From NCBI GenBank assembly GCA_965644295.1, contig CBFFRP010000225.1, positions 1-42,263 of the forward strand: a stretch of DNA of 42,263 bases. The letters run 5' to 3'. The position numbers and the translations under genes are program-made. The stretch comes from Paraphysomonas bandaiensis. Its lineage: Eukaryota; Chrysophyceae. The notes under the pieces were generated by a model. It did not search any database and was not told where the DNA came from. It was given only the letters and a program-made list of their open reading frames with translations. Of this stretch, positions 1-10,487 are shown in pieces (the stretch's first letter is position 1; each line of letters starts with the position of its first letter).

Positions 1-3000
1 AATTGGTTAAAGCGGCCAAGGAAATGAAATTAAAGATTGATAAATTTGTTCAAGGCACCTCGGACTCGGGTGCTGCGTCACAAACTTCCATCATGCGAAG
101 AGAACCCTCGGGTACTCGAGCTTGACTAGGAAGTAGAGACACTGAATATGTACATAGTAGGCATAAAGTCGAGCATGAAGAATCATGCGAGAGTGAAGAT
201 GATAAGAGGAGAACGCTTTCGCAGGATTTTGATTTACGTAGACTGAAGCAAGAAGACAATAGGTCTTCAGTTTTATACGCCAGTTATCCAGATAAGAAAA
301 TTCTATCCAGTAGTCACACGGTAGGAAGAGTAGTGCTAAACAGAAAAATGGACATTGAAGAATTAGTATATATATTATGTGATACGGGAGCCTTGTCAGC
401 AAATTATGTTAGTGCTGATTTAATCAAAAGGATACGAAGTAGACTAGATGACAAAGACATTATGAAGACCAAGTGCAGAGTCATATTGGCAGACAGTCGT
501 ACAGTGAAACCTTTGAAGGAGGCAGTGAAGTTAAATTTGAAAGTTGAAGACAAGAGAGCGAAGACTCACACATACACTGGAGAGTTTTTCGTCTTAGACA
601 TGAAGAGCCAGGACATAATACTAGGATTGCCGGCACTTACTGGTAAATTATATCCTTTTATGGACGAGCTGCTTAGACAGGCTAACCGGGAGCTAAAGGA
701 GCAGGATGTCCTAGACTCGCAATTAAACCAAATAGAAGAGATGAAAGACACAGAGGATCTGGAACAGAGGAGATCAAATACGTTTACAAGAGACACTTTA
801 ATCAAGCCGTGGCTAAAATCCAATGATGAGGAAGCGCCAGAGGAAGCTGAAGTGGAACTGCCCGTAAACTTTGGGGATGCATTGACTTTCTTAGGGAAGC
901 CTAGACAAGAAGCAGTTCAGGAATACCATGACTTGATAGACAAACATGTCAGTGAGGAACTTCGATGTAATACGGACATAGTAGCATTATTGAAAGGAAA
1001 GGCAGAGAAAGTCTTTGTTCCAGAGGAATGGAGTGGCATAAAAGGAATAGAGCCCTTGCGTTTGAAATGGAAAGAGACTTTGCCGGAGCGCATGAAGCCT
1101 AAGGCCAGACCCATCAACCCGAAACTTTGGGAAGCGTCGGAGAAGGAATTTCGTAGGTTATGTGGATACTTCTATGGGAAAAGCAGATCGCCATGGGCAT
1201 CATGTTTAGTAGTCGCACCAAAGGCTACGCCACCCTACATAAGATTCTGTGGTGATTATGTGCAAATAAATAAGCACATGGAGGTAGGAAATCATACTAT
1301 CCCCAATGTCAGGCACGAGATTCAGAAGATCACAAACTTTCCTTTGTACATGGACATCGATCTGACTAATGCTTTCCATCAAGTAGCTTTGCATGAAGAA
1401 ACCTCGGAAAGGTTGTCCATCCAAACACCATGGGGACAGTTCGCTCCGAAGTTTATGCCTGAAGGCATCGCACCTGCCACTGGAATTCTTCAAGAAGTTG
1501 TAAGAGATTTGTTTTCGGACTTCAGCGACTGGGCCATCGTAATTTTTGATAATATGTTAATCTTAGCGGAGGATGCCACAGACGCCTATAAGAAGTTCGA
1601 AATGATAATTGACCGGTGTATTGAACGTAATGTAAAACTCAAAATGCCTAAGAGTTGGCTGGGATTCCGGGAAGTGAATTTCTTTGGCTACGTGTGCAGA
1701 CACAAATCGTATGAGGTCAGTCCTGATAAGAAGGAAGCTTTGGCTAACATTCCAATGCCTACGAGTACTAAGACGGCCAGAAGCTTACTAGGAAAGGGAG
1801 TTTTCTTCTCAGGGTTCACACCTAGATATTCTGACTTGGTAGGTCATCTTCCGGACATGACCAAGAAAACTTTCAACTGGGATAAATCTACATGGAAGCA
1901 TGATTATGAAGAGGAGTATCGAAGATTCATAAAGGGTCTACAAGATGCCTGTGAGTTATTTTATCCCGACTATTCGTTAGAATGGATCCTAAGAACTGAT
2001 GCTAGCGAGCTAGGAGTAGGAGCAGTATTATTACAGAAGAAAATTTTAGAGGATGGTATTGTTCAGTTACAACCAATAGCATTTATGTCGAAAAAATTCT
2101 CAACGCAAGCACAACGATGGGCTACGATAGAGCAGGAAGGCTACGGTATCTATTATGCTGTCAGAAACCTCGCATATTATTTAGTGGGCAAGGAGTTTAT
2201 TATTGAGACCGATCATAACAATTTAGTGTGGATGGAGGCATCTGAAGTACCGAAAATTGTGAGATGGCGTATATACCTGCAATCGTTTAACTTTATGATT
2301 CGGCACATTCCAGGTTCTCAAAATTGGTTAGCAGATTGGCTCTCCAGAGCACATAAGTTGCAACATTTGGCTGGTATATTTCCTGATATGGACATTGAGG
2401 AATACATTGATGAAACTATGTTTGGCAACTTAGACATCTATCTTAACAATTTTATGGATCCGGATGACAAGGAAGAAGAGTTGGAACCGTTGTATTTATC
2501 CAAAAGAGGAATGTTTTCAAGCAGTTCATAATGCCAGACAAGGTCACAAAGGAGCTTATGCCACGTGGGTAAAATTGAATAAGAAATGCCCGGGACACAG
2601 GATATCTTTTGAAGAAGTCACCGAGATGATCAATAAATGTCCCAACTGTGCTAAGACACGACTCGGAATGCAAGAAGCTTTGATAGCTATACCTCGCAGT
2701 TTAAAACCACCTTCAGCTCGTAGTGCCATCGGTATCGATGCAGTGGAAATTACACCCCACGGTAAAGAAGGCTACACGCATATTAACGTGGTGAGTAAAT
2801 CTGTTTACAAAACATGTCTTCCTCGAACCAGTGAAGGGAGTCACTGCCATAAATCTTGCTAATACTGTATGGAAGTATTGGAGTCAATTTGGTCATACTG
2901 ATGTGATCATATCGGATCAAGGACCTGATCTAAAATCCCAGTTATTTGATCAACTTTGCTCATATATCGGTGTCAAACACACATTCAGCATAGCGGATAG

Positions 3001-4129
3001 ACATGCCAACGGATGCGAGAGGATCATAGGAGAGGTAGTGCGGCATTTAAGAGCATTAGTATTCGATTACAGCGAGAAAGAAGAGAAGCGAGATGTATTT
3101 GAAGACCCCAGCTGGATTCCTACAGTGGCACATGTATTGAATTCTGAAGTATCATCTGAAACGGGGTATTCGCCTTTTGAGTTAACATTTGGTTCTGAGA
3201 GTGAGAGGTATAACAATATGGGAAGGGATGAAGTACCAGAGAAAGCCCATGCTAGACTACATAAACTCAATGATAATCTAGCTCTGTTGCAACGCAGTTC
3301 GAGAGAATATCAAGATAAGTTGAAGGCCAAACGTTTCAGTAAAGGCATATCTCCTCAGCGACAGAATCAGTATCAGCCGGGCGACTTTGTTTTATTTGAC
3401 AAAGGGGCCAAGGTTTACCCTAAAAAGTCTCATAGATACCTAGGACCATTTCAGGTTATATCGCAATATAAGAATGATATTGACTGCAAACATTTGGTGA
3501 CCGGAGTTGTAACAAAGTAGATGTACGGGATGTAAAATTATATCCCGGAGACAGGGAACAAGCCTATAAAATGGCTATGCGAGATCATGATCAGCATGAG
3601 ATCTGACACTATTTTATATTACACTGGAGACAGAGAACGGCGTTCAACAATGTTGTTTACAGTACGTTTCAAGGATGGAGATATCAGAGAGCTACCTTAC
3701 AGCCAGGATTTATTTGATTCCATAGCCTATGAGGAATTCTGTAGCAGCAAGCCTTATCTACATCATCTTATTTATACCACGGATGGGGCCGCCAAATATA
3801 TCAGTGAGAAGAGGAAGCAGTCAATAACTACGGTTCAACCGGGTGACGAGGTGTATGTAGATATCAGAGTATTCGGAGATGACTGGTATGATGCCCTACA
3901 ACTACCAGATTCGCCCACTGTTACATATGTGATGCAATTTATGCTCACTCACTGGTATCATAAAACCAGCAAGAAGCTAATTTCTGTCAAGAATCCCATG
4001 ACCAAAGCCACATACAGATTTGATAACTACCATGTGAAATGTTTTGTACATCGCGACTTCGATCCGACAACTATGGTACTGATAGATTCCGACTTTGCGC
4101 TACGTTTTCCCCAAGTCCATCAACATTAA
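1..4129 (+). pseudogene. Ty3/gypsy retrotransposon polyprotein, decayed, 5' end outside window
   Basis: Retrotransposon polyprotein for reverse transcription and integration. In order it shows: a gag/linker end (from base 3); a retropepsin with CDTGA (about 381-395) and the late ILGLPAL motif; RT with YMDIDLTNAFHQ; RNase H with RTDAS and TDHNN; an HHCC integrase finger (H..H..CPNC, about 2530-2660); the integrase core (IGIDAVEI, SDQGPD, ANGCER); and a C-terminal region ending at 4129. The frame opening at 3 has one TGA stop (123-125). Frame changes lie near 2502-2505, 2809-2812, 3495-3510 and 3590, the first two in AAAA runs. The RT active site reads FDNM where most gypsy elements have Y-x-D-D. 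The order PR-RT-RH-IN identifies Ty3/gypsy. The copy cannot make an intact polyprotein unless some indels are sequencing errors. Confidence 0.95.
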
Positions 4130-4168
4130 TTTTGACTTAGTTTTATACTGAGTTATATATTATTATCG

Positions 4169-4440
4169 AAAAAAAAAAAAAAAAAGAGAGGGAAAAAGGT
4201 AGTGTAACCCTGGGGGTTTATATAGTAGCAAGTGTAGTAGTGAAATAGGGAATTCAACAACAAGAAGAGAGTCAACAACAGAAGAAGGACAGCAAACAGT
4301 ACAAGATAATTATTTACGAAGGAAGTGCAAACATCTAGCCACGAGTCACGGAATTACAACAAGCCATTCACACTGAAGTGCATACTTGCGGCTACTCTAG
4401 GCAGTTATTAATATCACGACACTCAAAACACGTTACCCAG
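4169..4440 (+). repeat. Polypurine tract and start of the gypsy 3' LTR
   Basis: An A-rich purine run with GAGAGGGAAAAAGG (to about 4199) follows the polyprotein by some 40 bp. After a short TAG the sequence reads TGTAACCCTGGGGG from 4203, a TG-starting LTR end, with a TATA-like TTTATATAG at about 4217. This is the standard order for plus-strand priming next to a 3' LTR. The far LTR end is not resolved because the 5' LTR is outside the window, so the end coordinate is nominal. Confidence 0.65.
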
Positions 4441-4990
4441 TATCTCTACTACTTGCAATACACGTGAAGCATATATAATGCACATCACCTGGTCAAAGTA
4501 CTTGACCAGGTTTTTACTTACCATCGACTTTATACTACATCTCTCAGACTTGTCTCTCTGGCTATAATAGCGCCTCAGTACACCACCCATGGTCGCAGTT
4601 TTGACTACAAAACGTTTTTTTAATGGCCTCAGTTTTGACGTTCTCCACCTCTCCTCCCCACAGATCCATCCTATATCTTCTGGAGAGACTGCCAAGAAGC
4701 AGTTCTGCTGACTTGAGCCACGGAAGAACTACTATCCCGCACGCACGAGGCGTTTGTAGTGAAACCGGAAGCAATATTATACTAATGTTTAGCTAAAAAA
4801 TACGGCCAGTAGAATGGGGTCAATATCATTCTGACCGCAGAATCACAGATAGACGTACACAGCTCACGGAACCTACATCGCCGATGACGCGGCCGTCTGG
4901 ACGGGAGAAAAAACTAACGTGGGTCGCATTTACTATAGACAGCAGATATTGGACAGATACCTTTATTTGTTGACGCCTTTGGGCATAACA
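4441..4990. other. No gene seen; one short palindrome
   Basis: No convincing coding region. It may include the rest of the gypsy LTR. A 10-bp-arm palindrome, ACCTGGTCAA (4487-4496) and TTGACCAGGT (4502-4511) around a 5-base loop, is the only clear structure. Confidence 0.5.
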
Positions 4991-4991
4991 T

Positions 4992-5188
4992 ACACACAAG
5001 AAGGAGGGAACGGGGATGCTTAAGCCGCTTAGGCTTTTTTCCAGAGCCTTCTTCTTGAATTGGAGAACCGAGAAAGAGAAAACCTGAGTAATGGGCTGTC
5101 TTTCACACGCCCAGTGCTGAAAGTGTAATCACCCTCGATTTGAAAGCCTAAGCGGCTCAAGCGCTCTCCTCCTCCCTTCTTGTGTGTC
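4992..5188. mobile_element. MITE-like element with imperfect terminal inverted repeats
   Basis: About 197 bp whose two ends are inverted copies. The left end has ACACACAAGAAGG followed by GCTTAAGCCGCTTAGGCTTT (to about 5035). The right end has AAAGCCTAAGCGGCTCAAGC followed by CCTTCTTGTGTGT (to about 5187). The inner 20 bp differ by one base; the outer parts carry small indels. Size and structure fit a non-autonomous DNA transposon. I could not define a target duplication and no transposase is present. Confidence 0.6.
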
Positions 5189-5189
5189 A

Positions 5190-5765
5190 AAATATATATG
5201 ATGATCTTACAATAATGCCTTAAATCAGAAATTTCCGTGAGGAAGCATTTCACGCACACCACACAAGGACAATTTAGATAAAATCAGGAAAACACAAGAA
5301 CCCTAACCAAAATCTCTAAATATAGCAGCATGAAAGTCCTAACACCCTACATCTCAGCTTCAGGCACAACATCATCACAACATCTCTACAAGTACAACAC
5401 TTTCACTTACTTCCACTCTACAAAAAGTTGGTATCAGTATGCTCAAAGTGTAGTCTTTCTATTCTGCAATACCGCGACTACAACGTTTATACTAAATTAA
5501 AGTGCTTCCCACAGTCCAGATCACCAACAAACCGATGACTCTTCCTTCTAAGCCAACAAACAAATGCGACCATGACCGCACTCGATCACCCCTACTACTG
5601 AAAACTGAAAACAACTATTAATTGCCATCTGACCCAAACTTCACATTCCCACAGTGTTGAACTACAACCCATTGACCACCAAACACACCTCCACCTTACA
5701 CCGTTTTCATGCACAGATTTTGTGGACGTTCTACCAAAGGCAGACCTCCTTATTAAATACTTCAT
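5190..5765. other. No feature seen
   Basis: AC-rich spacer without a supported ORF, repeat or RNA gene. Confidence 0.4.
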
Positions 5766-6230
5766 AAAGGGTCAGTTGCACCATAGTGCTTGCAGCTTTT
5801 TGGACAAGCGTTCCGGGACTGTATGAATAAGAAAAAACCTAACGCCACATTCCACCACACCACTCACATCTCAGCACACCTAGTTCTCGGTACACTCAGG
5901 ACCTTAATGCAGAACCCTGTATCTCAGAACCTGGTGGAACCTCATCCCAAGGGGAGATCGCCGGACAACACGCGCCAGTGAGTCCTAGGACACACGAGCA
6001 GGGCGAAATTCACAAACAACATTAAGAACGGATTGGTCGCACCTTGGTGCTTGCGGCGACGCACAAGCAGCTTCTGTAGCGCGAAATAGTAGGATACTAG
6101 AGTTTGTGCTGATTAGTTATGGATAGAGGTCTAACTAGTATGTCTAGCATTCAACACTAGCCACTATATTGGTGCAGGTTTCTAACGCCTATTGCTAAAT
6201 AATAAGACTTTCAATATAAGGAAAAACTTT
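5766..6230 (+). mobile_element. LINE-like 3' fragment, copy a
   Basis: The end of a reading frame that stops at 5979-5981 after PHPKGRSPD is followed by an untranslated tail. The tail contains GTCGCACCTTGGTGCTTGCGG (palindrome GCACCTTGGTGC at 6039-6050) and ends near AACGCCTATTGCTAAATAAT and AGACTTTCAAT (about 6215). The same order (PKGRxPD, stop, hairpin, TAATnAGACTTTC end) recurs near 8240-8660, 9940-10255 and, on the minus strand, 16025-16230, so it marks the 3' end of one LINE family. A second, less perfect hairpin motif (GCACCATAGTGC, 5778-5789) opens the fragment and may be the tail of a nested copy. Confidence 0.6.
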
Positions 6231-6489
6231 TCAATGATGCCTGAAGACAAACCTCATTATTAAAATAATTCCGTAGGAATATTGTTTCACAAGTAGTATT
6301 CAACCACAAAGGAAGCCCATGCCTAGACTAGCTCAGCTGTAATAATCAGATATACAGTTACTCCTGACTTTTATATTGTCGCATTTTCAACAGTTTACCT
6401 TGGCACTTGTAGCGAGGTATAAGTACTAAATAATGGAACACATTAACCCTCACTCAGATTCTGAGGGATACGGGTGAAAATACAGTTCA

Positions 6490-8270
6490 ACAAAAAGTTA
6501 CACCTTCTTAGCTCGCACCAAGCTCAATGTCTCAGTTGAGACCGTGATTGTGTTACATCAGCGGGTCCAGGCTCAGATTGTCTTCTCCTCCCCACACATG
6601 GCTGTATTTTGTATCACACCACACTGCCGACAAACACCTTGTCTTACCATGTTGTACATGCTTCCCGTTCGATAACGTGGCTTTGCAAATATTCTCTTCA
6701 CTAACGCCGTCAGTTAAACTAAGTGCCTGCACCACTGCAGCGCTGTCAGTTCCTATTAGACATCTCCCTTTTGTAGACACAACTGTCTCACACACCGTTC
6801 TCTACGGTTACAACCACTCATCGCATGGCTCGTGCGGGTAGGCACTCGAAAACGGTCCACTTGTTCATTCGCTAACACCCATGTTCTCCATCGGCCCCGC
6901 TACCTCTTGTAAGACAGGACCATTTCTTGACGACCGCACAAACCAACCCAGCATGGTTAGTCTGTGCGTCTATGCACCAAGCAGAGTACCCCCTCACCCT
7001 GTTTGCCTATCATCCCCACAGCCCATACATCTCATTGGATGGACACAGTATTCCGCATACGGTATACCCGACTACTGTACTACTGTGTCCTACAGGATGT
7101 ATACCATTCCAACAATACGGTGCAAATATACTGCAGTACACCACACAGCTCACTCCGTCCCATGTACCTGTACATGTACCTGTATACCTGTACTGTTGGA
7201 CACATCACCATGTACACTCTCTGTCCAACACACTCATAACACCGCTGCACTGTCGTATGACGTGTGTTGATTGAGTATGTAAATGTTGAACTGACTGAAT
7301 ACTTTAATAATAGATATGTGTGACCTATTGGTTATGTGATGGCTATATGTTTTACAAGGGATGGTTGCACCAAGGTGCTTGCAGCAATGCACAAGCAGTC
7401 CCGAGAAAACTCAGTATTTAGCAACTTGGATACCACTAGTCTAAAGTCGTAGATAGCTAAAAACAAAGTAGTTCTCTCATGTAATAATCAGATCTTTCTA
7501 TGGCTATATGTTGTATTAGGGTATAGGTACCACTACTATGTATAATGTAACCGTTGCATTCTCACTTTTTTGACCTGTAACTAATATAAAACTTATTAAA
7601 TGTCTCTAAAAACATGTTCTCTTTACACCTACTACATTATTAATTGCAAAACGCAACAAAACTTCAACTAAAATCAACATTTTCAAAATTTCACCAGGTT
7701 TCGACCGCTTTACCAGGTTTGGGCATCACATCGACTTACACACACACAGTACACTCTACCTCCTCCTAGAAAACCTCCAGACAAATTATTACCCCTCCCT
7801 CCGTCTCTGACACCTTGCCGTCATCTTCCTTCCACACACACTCTATGCCTCAGCCTGTACCCCCCTGCACCAACACAGACACTACCAAGGGCAGCTGAGG
7901 ACGTCCGAGTGTCTCCTCCAGACCATCATCATCATCATGGTCATCTCGTGCATAGGTCTATCAGAGTACCCGACCTTGGCAGACCTAGTTCTGTTACGCA
8001 GTCCCACTCTCCTCAATCAGATGTTGCCTCTTTTGCACCATCTCACTCCCTCTCGACTCCCTGTTGCTGGACACACCGGATGACCCTCATATCCCACCCC
8101 TGTCCAGCTATACACTCTCTTGCATGTGCTCTCTACCGTTGGCTAAGACAGCAAAAGAGTCGATTTCGACGCTTCTTCACAGTGTGGGCCATAACCTTTT
8201 GCAAGACCTTCATACACATACCTCCGAGCCACTTGGCACAATGCCTAAAGGAAGGCCACCAGATCGCCAA
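6490..8270 (+). mobile_element. Degenerate LINE-like copy b with a 0.48-kb insertion
   Basis: Sequence from about 6490 to 7256 is a diverged direct repeat of about 8690-9560, and 7736-7990 repeats about 9568-9815. Relative to the other copy, 7257-7735 is an insertion. It carries its own tail motif GCACCAAGGTGC (7367-7378) and a GTAATAATCAGATCTTTC end (about 7480), so a tail-only member of the family probably landed here. A PKGRPPD frame end lies at about 8239-8265. Overlapping ORFs of 90-130 codons exist in several frames, so I assign no protein. Confidence 0.55.
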
Positions 8271-8680
8271 TATAAGCAGGGTATAGTACTGTGTTCCCCT
8301 GGTTGCCGTGAGGTACATAAGGCAGTCCCCGATGCAAATTGCACACAATGTATGTGTAGTCTTAAGCGTTCAGTGTTGAAGTAGTAGACTTAGATCACTG
8401 CTTTCACTTGTCATGCTGTACGTTGCACAACGTGTCCCCTACATACACATCTATCATATAGCGACGGTGAGTCCTAGGACACACGACAATGGCGAAACTC
8501 GCAATCAACATCAAGAACGGAAGTGGTCGCACCTTGGTGCTTGCGGCGACACAAGCAGCTTCTGTAGCGTTAAATAGTAGGATAATGGAAGTTGTGCTGA
8601 GTAGTTATGGGTAGAGGTCTAACTAGTATGTCTAGCATTCAACTAGCCACTATATTGGCAATATTCTCTGCCCTACGGTT
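8271..8680 (+). mobile_element. LINE-like 3' tail, copy c
   Basis: GTGAGTCCTAGGACACACGA (from 8467) matches the sequence after the stop codon in copy a. The hairpin GCACCTTGGTGC lies at 8529-8540 and the following 100 bases match copy a closely. The piece 8275-8465, between the PKGRPPD frame end and this tail, has no counterpart in copies a and d and is probably an insertion. Confidence 0.55.
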
Positions 8681-8689
8681 GCAAATACA

Positions 8690-10265
8690 GTCCAACAAAA
8701 AGTTGCACCCTTCTAGCCAGCTCCAAGCCCAATGTCTCTATTGAGACCGTGGCAGCGTCACATCAGCGTGTCCAGGCCTCGAACGGCCTCTTACTCCCCC
8801 GTACAGCTGAATTTTGTAGACCACCACCCTTCCGACAAATCTCTTGTCTTACCATGGTGTACATGCTCCAAGCCTCACTGCGTGGCCTTGCAACTTCCAC
8901 CCTACCCACCTGTCTCAGGTAAACAACGTGCCTGCACCAATGCAGCGCTGACCGCATGCATATGCTATCACCTAAGGAGACACCTTCGTCTCCTACACGG
9001 TTCTCTACGGATACAACCACTTACAGCATGGCTCGTGCGAGCAGATCCACGCAAACGGCCCCCATGTACCTTCTCTGCAACCCCTGTCTCCTCTCGACAC
9101 CTCTCCACTGCACAACAGGGCCGTCTCCTGACGACAACCCAGCCCAACCCAACATGGTTTGTCTGTGGTCCATCCACCCAGCAGGCTACCCCCTCACCCT
9201 GTTCACCTATCACCCCCACAGCCCATCCATCTCATTGGATAGACACTGTATTCCGCATACGGTATACTCGACTACTGTATTACTGTGCCCTACAGGATGT
9301 ATACCATGCCAATACGATGCAAATATACTGCAGTACACCACACAGCTCCAACCCACACGACTACACTGGTACTGTAGGTATACAGGCGGTAGTCCTACCT
9401 CCCTACCTGTATGCCTGCACTGTTGGACACATCACCATGTACATGTACCTGTCTACCTGTACTGTTGGACACATCACCATGTCCATATACCTGTCTATCT
9501 GTACTGTTGGACACATCACCAGCTCTCTCTCACTGTCCAACAAACTCATATTATCACTGCACTGTCATACACACACACAGTACACTCTACCTCCTCCTAG
9601 AAAACCCCCGGACAAACTATCTCCCCTCCCTTCGTCTCTGATACCTTGCCGTCATCTTCCTTCCACACATACTCTATGCCTCAGCCTGTACCCCCCTGCA
9701 CTGGCACAGACACTACCAAGGGCAGCTGAGGACGTCCGAGTGTCTCCTCCAGACCATCATCATCATCATGGTCATCTCGTGCATAGGTCTATCAGAGTAC
9801 TCGACCTTGGCACCCCCACACATCTACCACCACCCCCCACCACCTCATCCACCTCTCAACCCACTCACCTGGAACTCGGAACACTTATGGCATTAATATA
9901 CCACACTGAGCCTCCTCCAAACCCAACAGAGACCCATCCCAAAGGGAGACCCCCAGATCAAAAGCGCCGGTGAGTCCACGGACACACGATAAAGGCGAAT
10001 TTCATATCACACAAAAAGAACGGAAGTGGTTGCACCTTGGTGCTTGCGGCGACGCACAAGCAGCTTTCGTAGCGTTAAATAGTAGGATAAAAGAGTTTGT
10101 ATTGATTAGTTACGGGTAGTGGTCTAACTAGTATGACTAGCATTCTTCTAGCCACTAATTGATGCAAGGTCTCAACGCCTATTGCTAAATAATCAGACAT
10201 TCACTACACTATATTGGCACAGGTTTTTAACGCCTATTGCTAAATAAAAAGACTTTCAATATTAA
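8690..10265 (+). mobile_element. LINE-like fragment, copy d, with long open frame
   Basis: An open frame of 413 codons (8732-9973) ends in PKGRPPDQKRR and a stop, and is followed by the family tail with hairpin GCACCTTGGTGC (10032-10043). The tail end is present twice in tandem: CGCCTATTGCTAAATAATC (about 10169) and CGCCTATTGCTAAATAAAAA (about 10231). The frame has no recognisable RT, endonuclease or zinc finger. The sequence is C-rich and stop-poor, so its openness proves little. Only the last roughly 40 codons are supported as LINE coding sequence, by comparison with the other copies. Confidence 0.5.
9407..9532 (+). repeat. Three tandem 42-bp units
   Basis: Units start at 9407, 9449 and 9491, each containing ACTGTTGGACACATCACCA. 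Forty-two is a multiple of three, so the units stay in frame in the overlapping ORF and encode a 14-residue repeat with CWTHHHVH. The related copy near 7170-7215 has only one such unit, so the array expanded after the copies diverged. Confidence 0.85.
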
Positions 10266-10487
10266 CCCTCACTCTGGACTAGTGTATTGTAATATCTGGA
10301 TTGGTAGCAATGTAAAACATAGCTATTAATATTGACATATTAGTTCCAAATACCACTTTGACGCTCAAACAGAAAAAAAGACGTGGTATAGAAACATATC
10401 TTTGTAGGGCATTGGTGCACGAAAAGAAGATCATTTTATTGAAGAATAATATAGATGTCTACAGAGAAAGGAACGTTACCACGGTTC

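Noticed and set aside
4487-4511. Palindrome ACCTGGTCAA/TTGACCAGGT as an operator
   Set aside because: Isolated in transposon-rich DNA with no gene next to it; CCAGGT words recur in several repeats here.
5029-5262. 77-codon minus-strand ORF across the MITE-like element
   Set aside because: It crosses the inverted repeats and the flank, with no recognisable motif.
7915-9770. CATCATCATCATCAT tracts encoding poly-His
   Set aside because: Part of the duplicated LINE block; simple triplet repeat with no sign of function.
8732-9973. 413-codon ORF as a host gene
   Set aside because: It lies in a degenerate LINE copy. The C-rich, stop-poor composition opens several overlapping frames, and only its end matches other family members.
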